Below, piece by piece: positions 9,200 through 20,444 of a DNA stretch of 64,000 nucleotides. The stretch's first letter is position 1. Every line of letters starts with the position of its first letter. The position numbers were made by a program, and so were the translations under genes. The notes below the pieces were generated by a model, which was not told the origin of the DNA, ran no database searches, and saw only the letters and a program-made list of their open reading frames with translations. The stretch covers positions 24,678-88,677 of the forward strand of contig JANPDI010000119.1 of assembly GCA_031431435.1 (NCBI GenBank), in the 5' to 3' direction. Origin of the DNA: UKL13-2 sp031431435 (lineage in GTDB: Bacteria > Pseudomonadota > Gammaproteobacteria > Burkholderiales > Usitatibacteraceae).

Positions 9200-9757
9200 A
9201 TGGCTATTTTAGACGTTCTCTGTTACCCCGACCCCTTGTTGCAGCGCATCGCTGAGCCGGTTAAGATTATTGACAACAAAATCAAGAAGTTAGTCGATGA
9301 TATGGCTGAGACCATGTACGCCGCGCCAGGTATTGGATTGGCGGCCACCCAAGTTGGTGAATTAAAGCGGCTCATGGTTATCGACGTGACTGAGGAAAAA
9401 AATCAACTTCGCGTGTTCATCAATCCAGAAATCATTCGCAAAGAAGGTGCCGCGGTACACGAAGAAGGTTGCTTGTCGGTACCAGGCTTTTATGACAAGG
9501 TTGAGCGCGCCGAAACCGTGATGGTCACCGCACTGGATCGCGACGGCCAGCGTTTCACCATCAATGCGTCCGGCCTGCTCGCGGTTTGTATTCAGCATGA
9601 GATCGATCATTTGGATGGCCACGTTTTTGTCGAATATTTGTCCCCGCTGAAATCCAACCGTATCAAAAACAAATTGATCAAGCGCCAGCGTGAGCTTGAT
9701 CGCGAAGCGGAAATGGCTGCACCGCGGCGGCGCGCCTCGGTTTCTGCGCGCTTGTAA
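9200..9757 (+). CDS. def: Peptide deformylase
   Basis: 185 residues. It removes the formyl group from the initiator methionine of nascent proteins. All three metal-site motifs are present: GIGLAATQVG, EGCLSVPG (with the metal-binding Cys) and QHEIDHLDG (two metal-binding His and the catalytic Glu). A basic tail (APRRRASVSARL) ends the protein. It heads a plus-strand run with fmt and rsmB, pairing formylation and deformylation functions, although a strong terminator separates def from fmt, so fmt must have its own transcription or receive only read-through. Confidence 0.96.
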   Translation: MAILDVLCYPDPLLQRIAEPVKIIDNKIKKLVDDMAETMYAAPGIGLAATQVGELKRLMVIDVTEEKNQLRVFINPEIIRKEGAAVHEEGCLSVPGFYDKVERAETVMVTALDRDGQRFTINASGLLAVCIQHEIDHLDGHVFVEYLSPLKSNRIKNKLIKRQRELDREAEMAAPRRRASVSARL

Positions 9758-9807
9758 TCGCCGGCCGGCAGCGCCACTCCGCCAAATCGGCTGCATCCAT
9801 GCACTGG

Positions 9808-9836
9808 CGCCGACCGCAGGGTCGGCGTTTTTGTTT
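9808..9836 (+). terminator. Rho-independent terminator after def
   Basis: Perfect 8-bp stem CGCCGACC / GGTCGGCG with a 4-base loop followed by a T-rich tail (TTTTTGTTTGTT). It lies about 50 bases beyond the def stop and about 25 bases before the fmt start. Confidence 0.85.
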
Positions 9837-9862
9837 GTTCACGACACATGTTCACGCGCTAA

Positions 9863-10792
9863 ATGAAAATCATTTTTGCGGGCACACCACCTTTTGCCGC
9901 CGCTGCTCTTACCGCGCTTCATGCAGCGGCGCATGACATCGTTCTTGTCTTGTCACAACCCGACCGCCCCGCCGGGCGCGGCATGAAGTTAACGCGGTCC
10001 GCCGTTTCGATGGCGGCAGCACAACTCGGCTTGCCCATTGAAAAGCCGGCCTCGTTAAAGACCCCCGACGCGCTGCAATTACTGCGCGCGACCGGCGCGG
10101 ACATCATGGTTGTCGCCGCTTACGGTTTATTACTTCCGCAGGCAGTGCTTGACCTGCCGCGCCTCGGATGTCTCAACATCCACGGTTCGCTGTTGCCAAG
10201 ATGGCGCGGCGCGGCGCCGGTACAGCGCGCGATCGAGGCGGGCGATCATGAGACCGGTATCGACATCATGCAAATGGACGCCGGCTTGGATACCGGCCCA
10301 ATATTGCTCGAAAAGAAACTGGCCATATCAGCCGATGACACCAGCGCCTCACTTTTTAGTCGGCTCACCAGTCTCGGCGCTGACACGATTGTCGAGGCAT
10401 TGGAAAAATTGCCGGCGCTGTCGCCACGCCTGCAGTCGGTATCCGGTGCCGTTTATGCGCGAAAAATTGACAAATCAGAAGCGCCAATCGATTGGCACGC
10501 GCCTGCTGAAATCATTGAACGGCGGATACGGGCATTTGATCCGTTTCCAGGCTGTGAAACCACGTTGTGCAATGAAAAACTCAAGGTTTGGAGGGCGTTT
10601 CCCGCTGATAATGCTCTGAATGCCCCGCCGGGCAACGTGTTTGAAATCGCACCTGACCACTTCACAATTGCCTGCGGCAAGGGCGCCTTGCGTATCACCA
10701 TCGTCCAACGCCCGGGCGGCAATCGTATTTCTGCCGCAGACTGGCTGCGCGGACGACCAACACCCATCCAACCTGGAGCGCAATGTCAATGA
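9863..10792 (+). CDS. fmt: Methionyl-tRNA formyltransferase
   Basis: 309 residues, normal for the family. It transfers a formyl group from 10-formyl-tetrahydrofolate to initiator Met-tRNA. The N-terminal formyltransferase domain shows MKIIFAGTP, the conserved LNIHGSLLPRWRGAAP and the catalytic region GITIMQMDAGLDTGPIL-like stretch (here GIDIMQMDAGLDTGP). The C-terminal domain (about residues 205-305) is the tRNA-binding OB-like module. The stop overlaps the rsmB start by ten bases, so the two are translationally coupled. Confidence 0.96.
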   Translation: MKIIFAGTPPFAAAALTALHAAAHDIVLVLSQPDRPAGRGMKLTRSAVSMAAAQLGLPIEKPASLKTPDALQLLRATGADIMVVAAYGLLLPQAVLDLPRLGCLNIHGSLLPRWRGAAPVQRAIEAGDHETGIDIMQMDAGLDTGPILLEKKLAISADDTSASLFSRLTSLGADTIVEALEKLPALSPRLQSVSGAVYARKIDKSEAPIDWHAPAEIIERRIRAFDPFPGCETTLCNEKLKVWRAFPADNALNAPPGNVFEIAPDHFTIACGKGALRITIVQRPGGNRISAADWLRGRPTPIQPGAQCQ

Positions 10793-12144
10793 AACCTGAA
10801 ACGTCCCCGCAGGTACTATCAACCGGCATGGTTGCGGTACAAATCGCGGCTTCCGAAATTGTCGGACGGGTGCTGGGCGGCAAGAACCTTGACCGCGAGT
10901 TGGCGGACGCCCTCGCCAAGCATCGTACGCTGTCGCCGAATGAGCGCCAGGCCGTGCACTCGATTTGTTTTGACACGCTGCGACACTACGGCCTCATCAA
11001 CGCCCAACTTGATATGCTGTTGGCCGCACCGCTGAGTGACGCGCCCGTTCGCTACTTGTTACTGGTCGCATTGGCACAGTTGCAGTTCTCCCGCGTGGCG
11101 GCACATACGGTTGTCGATCACGCGGTCAATGCTGCCGTGGCCATGGGTTACGCCCGCGCCAAAGGATTGGCGAATGCCGTATTGCGCAACTATTTGCGAA
11201 CACCGGACAAGTTCGCCCGTGAGCGATTCAAAGATATGGTTGCCCGGTATGATCATCAGCGCTGGTGGATGACGCGCCTGCAGGAAGAGCAGCCGGCGGA
11301 TTGGGAACGCGTCTTGCTCGCAGCGCGCGCGCGTCCACCGATGCATCTGCGGGTCAATATTCGCAAGACCACAGTCGCCGACTACCTTGCGCTGCTGGAA
11401 AAAGCCGCTATGTCCGCCATGGCTGTTGGCAATGAGGCGATCCATCTTGAGGTTCCGGTGTCTGTGTCTGCGCTGCCGAAATTCAGCGAAGGTTGGGTAT
11501 CGGTGCAAGATACGGGGGCCCAACTGGCGGTGCGGCTGCTTGATGCCAAGAACGGCATGCGCGTACTCGACGCATGTGCCGCGCCTGGTGGGAAAACCTG
11601 CCACATTCTGGAGCGGGCCAATGTCGACCTTACGGCCATTGATACCGACAGCCACCGATTGCGGCGCGTGACGGATAACTTGGGACGATTGCATCTCAAG
11701 GCGAAACTCAAACAAGCCGATGTTGCGAACCTCGCCATGTGGTGGACAGACGGTGAAAAGAAGCCGTTTGACCGCATTCTGTTGGACGTGCCCTGCTCGG
11801 GCTCGGGTGTCACCCGTCGCCACCCGGATATCAAATGGATTCGCCGTGAAACGGATCTGAAACGATTTGCAGAAACACAGGCGCGTCTGTTGGCCGGGGT
11901 GTGGCCGACTCTCGCAAAGGGCGGCGTATTGTTGTATGCAACCTGTTCCGTCTTCAAAGCCGAAAATCAGGATGTCATTTCCCGCTTCCTCGAAACCGAG
12001 CCGACGGCGACCCAGCTGGCTATTCCGCCAAATGTTTTGCCGGCAGCTGACGCCGAAGCACATTCTCTTACCCCGGATTTGCTCTTTTTGCCCGATGACC
12101 AACACGACGGTTTCTATTACGCGCTTTTGCAAAAGACGCGATAG
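10783..12144 (+). CDS. rsmB: 16S rRNA m5C967 methyltransferase RsmB (Sun/Fmu)
   Basis: 453 residues. The N-terminal NusB-like RNA-binding domain is at about residues 15-150 (SPNERQAVHSICFDTLRHYG). The C-terminal SAM methyltransferase has motif I DACAAPGGKT, motif IV DVPCSGSGVTRRHPDIKW and motif VI YATCSVFKAEN. The two cysteines in the last two motifs are the conserved pair of m5C RNA methyltransferases. Start ATG at 10783 overlaps the fmt stop; a second ATG lies two codons downstream. The fmt-rsmB coupling is widespread in Proteobacteria. Confidence 0.95.
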   Translation: MSMKPETSPQVLSTGMVAVQIAASEIVGRVLGGKNLDRELADALAKHRTLSPNERQAVHSICFDTLRHYGLINAQLDMLLAAPLSDAPVRYLLLVALAQLQFSRVAAHTVVDHAVNAAVAMGYARAKGLANAVLRNYLRTPDKFARERFKDMVARYDHQRWWMTRLQEEQPADWERVLLAARARPPMHLRVNIRKTTVADYLALLEKAAMSAMAVGNEAIHLEVPVSVSALPKFSEGWVSVQDTGAQLAVRLLDAKNGMRVLDACAAPGGKTCHILERANVDLTAIDTDSHRLRRVTDNLGRLHLKAKLKQADVANLAMWWTDGEKKPFDRILLDVPCSGSGVTRRHPDIKWIRRETDLKRFAETQARLLAGVWPTLAKGGVLLYATCSVFKAENQDVISRFLETEPTATQLAIPPNVLPAADAEAHSLTPDLLFLPDDQHDGFYYALLQKTR

Positions 12145-12792
12145 CCTGGCCCGGCGGCCGGCGCGCGCAACGAACAACCACGGTTTGACATTTGCCTGGT
12201 TGAACGGATTGGTGCGTTTGCCGTCTGCGCTGGTGGTCGGGATTGTCATGTTGATTGCATCGACCTGCTGGATGCGACCCACCCATGCTGCTGAAGTACA
12301 ACTTAAAGCGGTCAGCGTCGAGTCCAACGAAGAGGGCATCCAACTTAACGCCGATTTCGAACTCGTGCTGTCAGGTGCGCTCACCGAGACCATCCGCAAG
12401 GGTGTCCCGCTCTACTTTGTTGTTGAATTTGAATTAACCCGCGGCCGTTGGTATTGGCTTGATGATGTGCTGCTTCGCGCAACCCGCGAGCGCCGCGTGG
12501 CATATGCGCCACTCACTGAGCAATACCGGGTTACCACTTCCGGCATTTCGCAAAACTTCACCAATGCAGACGACGTCAAGCGCGTACTTTCAAGGATTCG
12601 CTCCTGGACTATTGCCGAAAGGGGTCGGTTGAAGCCAGGTGAAAAATTTGACGCCGCTATCAGGTTCAGGCTCGACACCTCACAACTGCCAAAGCCCTTC
12701 CAGCTCGACGCCTTTGGCTCCCGCGACTGGAACCTATCGAGCAATTGGCATCGCTGGACGATCACTGTCGGAAAAGACGGGAATATCTCGCC

Positions 12793-12796
<4 letters not shown>
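12095..12796 (+). CDS. DUF4390 exported protein
   Basis: The mature region (about 165 residues after a signal segment ending near THAAE) matches the DUF4390 family, typically found directly upstream of ntrY in Betaproteobacteria. Features seen are the conserved RGRWYWLDD and the region TTSGISQNFTNADD. Its function is unknown. The start is uncertain: the ATG at 12095 lies inside rsmB and gives 233 residues with an unusually long N-terminal region before the hydrophobic segment; a GTG at 12212 would give about 194 residues, nearer to what I would expect for the family, and a normal signal peptide; an ATG at 12248 would cut the hydrophobic core short. The stop overlaps the ntrY start (ATGA), indicating translational coupling. 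Confidence 0.75.
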
Positions 12797-15045
<2,249 letters not shown>

Positions 15046-15065
15046 ACTGCAAATAGGGAATGGGT

Positions 15066-16337
15066 ATGCCAGCAAACAATATATTGGTCGTTGACGACGA
15101 AATCGGCATTCGCGAGTTACTTTCTGAAATCCTGAAGGACGAGGGTTATTCAGTGAGGGTCGCCGAGAACGCACAAGCCGCACGAATCGCCCGCCGCGAA
15201 GCGCGGCCGGACTTGGTTTTGCTCGATATCTGGATGCCCGATACAGATGGCATATCGTTACTCAAGGAGTGGTCACAAAGCGGCCAGCTGACCATGCCGG
15301 TCGTCATGATGTCTGGCCATGGCACGATTGAGTCGGCGATCGAAGCCACGCGTATCGGCGCGTTCGATTTTCTGGAAAAGCCGATCAGCCTTCCGAAATT
15401 AATTGCAACCGTCGGCAAGGCGCTCGCGGGTGGACGGGTATTGCCAAAACCGGGCTTGTCATTTGCTCATTTGGGCCGCGCAAAGGTAATTTCGGAGTTG
15501 CGTCAGCGGCTGGACCAGGTCAGCCGGCTAAAAATGCCGCTGCTACTTTCCGGCGAGACCGGCTGCGGCTTTGAATTGATCGCCAGAATGGTACATTTGC
15601 GCAATACCCCCTGGTTGGCGCCGTCCGAGCATGCATGGCTGGCCATGAATCCTTTTGCGCCCCTGGCAGAAGCGCGTGATGGTGTGCTGTTCATAGAAGA
15701 TATTGAACGGCTGAATCGTAATGAGCAGCGCGGGTTGTCACAGCTGATCACCAAACTTGAAAAATTCAATGTTCGTCTGGTGGCGGCGACGGCACATTCA
15801 TTGCTGCCAATGATCGAGTCCGGCGAATTTGATTCGAATTTGCATTCACAGCTCTCGGGAATCACACTGCGTATCCCATCCCTGCGGGAGCACGCCGAGG
15901 ACATTCCCGACCTCGCCAATACGATGCTGTTGCAAATGGTCGAGGCCAACGAGTGTGCGATGCGCAGTTTTAGCGTCGGCGCACTTAACGGACTGCGCAA
16001 TCTGGAGTGGCCGGGAAATTTACCGGTGCTGCAAAATGCAGTCAAAACCCTTGCCGTCACCAGTCTCTCGACGGAAATTTCCGCCGAGGACGTGGCGCGC
16101 GTGGCAACCGAACTCGGCCTCAATATTTCAGCCGGCGATCTGCCGATGGGCGGCATCCCGTTTGACTTACCCTTGCGTGAAGCGCGCGAACGATTCGAGT
16201 ACCAATATTTCCTGCATCATATCCGCCGCGAAGACGGGAATATGTCGCGCGTGGCCGATAAGGTCGGGCTGGAAAGGACGCACCTTTATCGCAAGCTGAA
16301 ACAGCTCGGCATCCGTCCTTCCGGTAAAACGGAATAG
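15066..16337 (+). CDS. ntrX: NtrX-type response regulator with degenerate AAA+ domain
   Basis: 423 residues from the ATG at 15066, which has AGGGA at a good distance; an ATG two codons earlier is possible. The receiver domain is intact (VVDDEIGIRELL, phospho-Asp in LLDIWMPDTDG, Lys in LEKPIS). The central domain is clearly of the sigma-54 activator type but damaged: the Walker A reads GETGCGFE, with Phe (codon at 15570) where the nucleotide-binding Lys should be; the stretch to Walker B (LFIEDIERL) is shortened and has no GAFTGA loop; and the usual FRxDLYYRL arginine-finger segment reads FDSNLHSQL. The C-terminal Fis-type helix-turn-helix (MSRVADKVGLERTHLYRKLKQLGI) is well preserved. It is therefore predicted to bind DNA under receiver control without sigma-54 remodelling. 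Confidence 0.9.
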   Translation: MPANNILVVDDEIGIRELLSEILKDEGYSVRVAENAQAARIARREARPDLVLLDIWMPDTDGISLLKEWSQSGQLTMPVVMMSGHGTIESAIEATRIGAFDFLEKPISLPKLIATVGKALAGGRVLPKPGLSFAHLGRAKVISELRQRLDQVSRLKMPLLLSGETGCGFELIARMVHLRNTPWLAPSEHAWLAMNPFAPLAEARDGVLFIEDIERLNRNEQRGLSQLITKLEKFNVRLVAATAHSLLPMIESGEFDSNLHSQLSGITLRIPSLREHAEDIPDLANTMLLQMVEANECAMRSFSVGALNGLRNLEWPGNLPVLQNAVKTLAVTSLSTEISAEDVARVATELGLNISAGDLPMGGIPFDLPLREARERFEYQYFLHHIRREDGNMSRVADKVGLERTHLYRKLKQLGIRPSGKTE

Positions 16338-16343
16338 CCGGAC

Positions 16344-16368
16344 GGGTCATCGCCCGCGGGATGACCGG
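16344..16368 (+). terminator. Possible hairpin after ntrX
   Basis: GGTCATC and GATGACC form a 7-bp stem around an 8-base GC-rich loop, a few bases past the ntrX stop and before the convergent hydrolase gene. There is no T-run on either strand, so termination is uncertain. Confidence 0.3.
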
Positions 16369-16406
16369 CGATACACGCTCGTCACGCAAACGCGTTGCCC
16401 GGTGCG

Positions 16407-17387
16407 TTATTGCCCCAACTGGCCGATCCGCACAACCGTCAAGCCGGGCTTAACGTGAATCAATGTCGGCATGATCAAAACACAATTGTCATATGGTGCG
16501 ACAACCGGTCTGCCGTCATCGTAGGCAATCACATCACCTTTTTTCGCGATGATATCGAGTCCCTTGGTGCCCTCGATAAATCGATAGTTGGCGCTGCCGG
16601 CGATTAACGCCTCGGTGACGCGCACAATTCTGGTCGGTGGCACGGGAGCCTTGTCAATTTGTTCATCGGCCTGCTCACGATCCACGCAGTTGGTTGCCCG
16701 CAAGAAGCGCCAGGTGGTTTGCCATGCAACATCTGCGGCTGCGCGCTCCCAATGCTGCCCGCATTCGACCAACAGCGCGTTTTTTTCAGACGCAGCGTCG
16801 CCAAAGCCTCCATAGTCGCGCATGCGTGTGCCATTGGCATGGCCACGATCACTGACGACAAATTCAGGGATGCCCACCTTCCTCGAAAACGCAATACCCT
16901 TGTCCAACGCGCCACAAATCATCACCGCCCCATGCGGGTCATGCATGGAATGGATATCCAGCAAAAAATCAACGTCATCAACAATATGCCGCATCGCGCG
17001 CGCGCGCGATAACTCAACGGACATCCTGACGCCATCGAGTGTTGCCGGCGTCCACACGCGGTTGAAGTCTTCATCAACAAACCGATTGGCATGGGGACGG
17101 GCGGCGTCCCAGCGGTGATAAGCATCGACGTTGGCAAAGGACAACGAAAGCCTTCCGGCAGTCGGACGCAAATTCATTTTGAACAAACGGTCGACCGCGA
17201 TTGCGCCACAGATTTCATTGCCGTGGGTGACGGCATTAACCATCACATGCGGGCCGGGCTTACCCGAGTCGAAGGTAGTGATGTATTCAACGCCGGCGTT
17301 GCCCGCCCTGTAAGGTGAAATATCGGGCGGCGTGAGTTCGACGGCATATGGCGAGGCGCCCTTTTCAGGTTTGTTTTCAGTGGTCAT
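16407..17387 (-). CDS. Zinc-dependent hydrolase of the succinylglutamate desuccinylase/aspartoacylase family
   Basis: 326 residues. The family hydrolyses N-acyl amino acids with one zinc ion. The first two zinc ligands are in AVTHGNEICG (His and Glu), the third is the His of LLDIHSMHDP, and the catalytic Glu is in LLVECGQHW. The C-terminal 80 or so residues resemble the small beta domain of the family (GLDIIAKKGDVIAYDDGRPV). The ATG at 17387 lies 11 bases inside the preceding gene, so the two are probably translated in tandem. It is last in a unit with a peptide-type ABC importer and an N-formylglutamate amidohydrolase. It differs enough from E. coli AstE that the acyl group and amino acid cannot be named, so no symbol is given. 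Confidence 0.8.
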   Translation of the reverse strand: MTTENKPEKGASPYAVELTPPDISPYRAGNAGVEYITTFDSGKPGPHVMVNAVTHGNEICGAIAVDRLFKMNLRPTAGRLSLSFANVDAYHRWDAARPHANRFVDEDFNRVWTPATLDGVRMSVELSRARAMRHIVDDVDFLLDIHSMHDPHGAVMICGALDKGIAFSRKVGIPEFVVSDRGHANGTRMRDYGGFGDAASEKNALLVECGQHWERAAADVAWQTTWRFLRATNCVDREQADEQIDKAPVPPTRIVRVTEALIAGSANYRFIEGTKGLDIIAKKGDVIAYDDGRPVVAPYDNCVLIMPTLIHVKPGLTVVRIGQLGQ

Positions 17388-18330
17388 GTTTGTGTCCGTG
17401 GTCGTGCTTATGGTCATGGCTGTGGTCGTGGCCACAATCAGCGTGGTGTTGATGCGCGGGGATGTGATCATGTGCGTATGCCGCAATCTCTTCAATCAAA
17501 CGCGTGATGTCTTGGTTCAGCAGCGCAAAATTTTGATTCGTTTCGCGTGTCTCTTCGTCCATATAGAGTCTGCGGTTGACTTCGACTTGCAGAGAGTGTT
17601 TGTTGCCGGCGGGGTCGGAATACGCACGCACCAGTTCGACACCCTTGTATGGATCGTTGACCTTGACGTTGTATCCCATGTCCTTCAAGGTGATGGCGAC
17701 AAATGAGGTGAACTCCGAAGAGCAGGTGGTGCCATCGCGGTCACCCAGTACAAAGTCCGCGCGCGCCACGCCAGGCCCCTCTTCGGAAATAACCGACGAG
17801 GTTGCCGGCATCGAATGGCAGTTGACATGCCACACTGCGCCATAATGTTTATGAATACTGTTCATGGTGTCCCGCAGCGCCTTGTGATAGGGCGCATAAC
17901 ACTTCGCAATGCGCGCCTGCACCTCTTCGACAGACAGTTTCCGGTCGTAAATTGCCTCGCCGGTGTCGAGCAGCCGCCACACCAATCCGATACCTTTTTC
18001 AGTCTTCTTGGTGATGTTGATGGGGCCCGGCCAGGCCGCGTCGAGCAGCGCCGGATCAATGTCCAGAATCGAACGGTTGGCATCAATATAGCTGCGCGGA
18101 AAATGCGCCAACAATAAGGTTGCACCCAGCGCCGGGGCTGCTGCATATAACGCGTCGACATGGGTATCTTCCGCCCGCCGCAGACTGCCATGGTCAACCA
18201 CGTAACCAAAATTTTGTGGGTAGCGGGTGCCACTGTGTGGCGAGTCAAATATGACGGGCACATCATGGTCGTGGGTCGTTGTGGGCGGCGACAGGGTAAA
18301 CGCGGTGCTGGGTTGAAGTATGTTGGACAT
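17377..18330 (-). CDS. N-formylglutamate amidohydrolase family protein with His-rich tail
   Basis: 317 residues. The family (HutG-like deformylase) hydrolyses N-formyl-glutamate and related N-acyl amino acids. Conserved motifs seen are IFDSPHSGTRYP near the N-terminus, HFPRSYIDANR and VNCHSMPA. The last 32 residues contain 14 His mixed with Asp and Lys (for example GHDHSHDHKHDHGHKHDH), resembling metal-storage tails of nickel or zinc accessory proteins rather than anything I know from this enzyme family. The start at 18330 (MSNILQ) gives the normal family N-terminus; more upstream codons run into the ABC ATPase gene. No hut genes are nearby, so a role in histidine degradation is not supported; the ABC importer context points to scavenging. 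Confidence 0.85.
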   Translation of the reverse strand: MSNILQPSTAFTLSPPTTTHDHDVPVIFDSPHSGTRYPQNFGYVVDHGSLRRAEDTHVDALYAAAPALGATLLLAHFPRSYIDANRSILDIDPALLDAAWPGPINITKKTEKGIGLVWRLLDTGEAIYDRKLSVEEVQARIAKCYAPYHKALRDTMNSIHKHYGAVWHVNCHSMPATSSVISEEGPGVARADFVLGDRDGTTCSSEFTSFVAITLKDMGYNVKVNDPYKGVELVRAYSDPAGNKHSLQVEVNRRLYMDEETRETNQNFALLNQDITRLIEEIAAYAHDHIPAHQHHADCGHDHSHDHKHDHGHKHDH

Positions 18331-18355
18331 GGTGACAGCTGCTTTTCGGGTGGAT

Positions 18356-19351
18356 TTATAGATCTGAATTGAGATGGCAGGCGGCAAAACGTAGTGGTGC
18401 GATTTGTTTGAGCGGCGGCGCTGTTTCGACACACCGACTGGTCGAATGCGGGCATCTGGGATGAAAATGGCAGCCGGATGGTGGATCGAGTGGCGATGGA
18501 ATTTCACCGGTCACCGCGACAAAATCCTTCTTTCTTACGGTGAGCGACGGGACCTCTTTCAGCAGCGCTTGTGTGTAGGGATGATTCGGCATTGCAAAGA
18601 TTTCCGCGGTTGGCCCCTCTTCGACCACCCGCCCAAGGTACATGACAACGACGCGGTCAGACACGTGATGGACAACGCCAAGATCGTGGCTGATGAACAG
18701 ATAGGTCAGGTTCAACTCTTCACGAAGCTGGATAAACAGGTTCAGTACCTGCGCCTGGATAGAGACGTCGAGTGCGGCGACAGCCTCGTCACAAACAATG
18801 AACGTTGGTTTCACCGCAAGTGCACGGGCGATGCCGATGCGTGCGCGCTGGCCGCCGGAAAACTGGTGCGGAAAACGTTTGGCGAGCCCGGCATCAAGCC
18901 CGACTGTTTGCATGATGGATGCGACGTAACCTGATTTTTCCGATGCCGGGATAATGCCGTGCACGACGGGCGCTTCACCAATAATGTCTTCGACACGAAA
19001 GCGCGGGTTCAACGACGCATACGGATCCTGGAAGATCATTTGACCTTCCAGCTGCATGGCGCGCTTTGCGGCGGCATCCATCTCAACAACCGGTTTGCCC
19101 CGCCAGAACTTTTCGCCTGCGCTGGGTTGGTGCAGACCGACAACAATTCTGCCCAACGTCGACTTGCCGCAGCCCGATTCGCCTACCAGCCCCACCACCT
19201 CGCCCTCGCGAACACTGAGGCTGACGTCATCAACCGCGTGAACCGTTTCATCCACCAGCTTTGCCCCTAACCGCTTCGCAATCCTGCCCGCCGCATCGAG
19301 TTTCTTCTCGAAGCGCTTGGAGACGTGTTTGAGTTCAAGTAATGGTGTCAT
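18356..19351 (-). CDS. Peptide-type ABC transporter ATP-binding protein (DppF/OppF-like)
   Basis: 331 residues. Cytoplasmic ATPase of a dipeptide/oligopeptide-type importer. Walker A is GLVGESGCGKSTLGR, the signature is QFSGGQRARIGIARAL, Walker B is FIVCDEAVAALD, and the switch His is in FISHDLGVV. The C-terminus carries the oligopeptide/dipeptide transporter extension with the cysteines CHFHPRCPHSTSRC, as in DppF/OppF. It is the second ATPase of the unit, 109 bases after the first. Confidence 0.93.
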   Translation of the reverse strand: MTPLLELKHVSKRFEKKLDAAGRIAKRLGAKLVDETVHAVDDVSLSVREGEVVGLVGESGCGKSTLGRIVVGLHQPSAGEKFWRGKPVVEMDAAAKRAMQLEGQMIFQDPYASLNPRFRVEDIIGEAPVVHGIIPASEKSGYVASIMQTVGLDAGLAKRFPHQFSGGQRARIGIARALAVKPTFIVCDEAVAALDVSIQAQVLNLFIQLREELNLTYLFISHDLGVVHHVSDRVVVMYLGRVVEEGPTAEIFAMPNHPYTQALLKEVPSLTVRKKDFVAVTGEIPSPLDPPSGCHFHPRCPHSTSRCVETAPPLKQIAPLRFAACHLNSDL

Positions 19352-19460
19352 GAGTGTTCCGGGAAAACGTCAAATTCTTTTGTGCGTTCGAATCTAAAGT
19401 CGTTTATGGGCGGCTTTTTTCAGGCAATTCAGGCCCGGGATGCGCGTGGATATTGCACTT

Positions 19461-20444
19461 TCATCTTTCAACTGTCGTTTGAAGACCCACGAATGGATGG
19501 TGGCAGCGTACGCGATGAAATGCATTATCTGTCAAGGCTGGAATGATTTCGCACGCGGGACTCCGGCTGTCGCAGCGTTCGCGAAATGCACAACCGGCGC
19601 CAATGCCCAGCAAGGATGGCGTCATGCCGCGAATCTGTTTGAGTGGCTGACCGCGCGGGTTGCACGATGGAACCGAGCACAGCAGACCGCGCGTGTACGG
19701 ATGTCTCGCCCGATCCAGCACATCGGCAACACTGCCATGCTCGACGATCTTCCCGGCGTACATCACGGCGACGTTGTCGGCCAAACCGGCAATCACGGAT
19801 AGATCATGCGTAATCCAGATCAACGCGGTGCCTGTTTCGCGACATAGCTTTTGCATTTCAAACAGGATCTGCCCCTGAATGGTCACATCAAGCGCGGTGG
19901 TGGGCTCATCAGCAATGATGACATCAGGCTTGTTGAGCAAGGCAATCGCAATGGCGACGCGCTGACGCATTCCGCCGGAGAACTGATGCGGATACGCCGT
20001 GAGCCGTTCATCCGGGGATGCGATTCCAACTTTGCCGAGGGCATCGCGACAAAGGTCGCGCGCGGCGGAATGGTTCATTTTCCGGTGCGCCGTGATCGCC
20101 TCAATCATTTGTGTGTCTATCCGTAACACAGGATTAAGGGTCATCATCGGGTCTTGGAAAATCATGGCGATGCGGTTGCCCCGCAAGTTTCGCCATTCAG
20201 CGTTGTTGTAGGCCGTGACGTCGACACCGTTAAGCACAATGCGGCCGCCGACAATTTTTCCGGGCGCATCTACCAGGCCCATCACCGAATATCCGGTCAT
20301 CGATTTGCCGGAACCGGATTCGCCGACCAAACCCATCACTTCCCCGCGTCCGACCGAAAATGAAACACCATCGACCGCCTTCACCACACCAGCCTTGGTG
20401 AAAAAGTGCGTTTGTAAATTATCGACTTGTAGGGTTGCGGTCAT
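19461..20444 (-). CDS. Peptide-type ABC transporter ATP-binding protein (DppD/OppD-like)
   Basis: 327 residues. Walker A GLVGESGSGKSMTG, signature QFSGGMRQRVAIAIAL, Walker B VIIADEPTTALD, and ITHDLSVI as the switch region. The C-terminal extension has the usual Cys-containing segment (GAGCAFRERCDSRSPAC). The ATG at 20444 overlaps the stop of the permease gene by four bases. It forms the ATPase heterodimer with the downstream DppF-like protein. Confidence 0.93.
   Translation of the reverse strand: MTATLQVDNLQTHFFTKAGVVKAVDGVSFSVGRGEVMGLVGESGSGKSMTGYSVMGLVDAPGKIVGGRIVLNGVDVTAYNNAEWRNLRGNRIAMIFQDPMMTLNPVLRIDTQMIEAITAHRKMNHSAARDLCRDALGKVGIASPDERLTAYPHQFSGGMRQRVAIAIALLNKPDVIIADEPTTALDVTIQGQILFEMQKLCRETGTALIWITHDLSVIAGLADNVAVMYAGKIVEHGSVADVLDRARHPYTRGLLCSVPSCNPRGQPLKQIRGMTPSLLGIGAGCAFRERCDSRSPACEIIPALTDNAFHRVRCHHPFVGLQTTVER

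Noticed and set aside
11059..12399. Long minus-strand open frame of 446 codons opposite rsmB
   Set aside because: It is antisense to a clearly conserved methyltransferase gene, has no recognisable domain, and spans the junction with the next gene.
17377..18330. Assigning the hydrolase as HutG of histidine degradation
   Set aside because: No hutH, hutU, hutI or hutF is nearby; the gene sits in an ABC importer operon instead.
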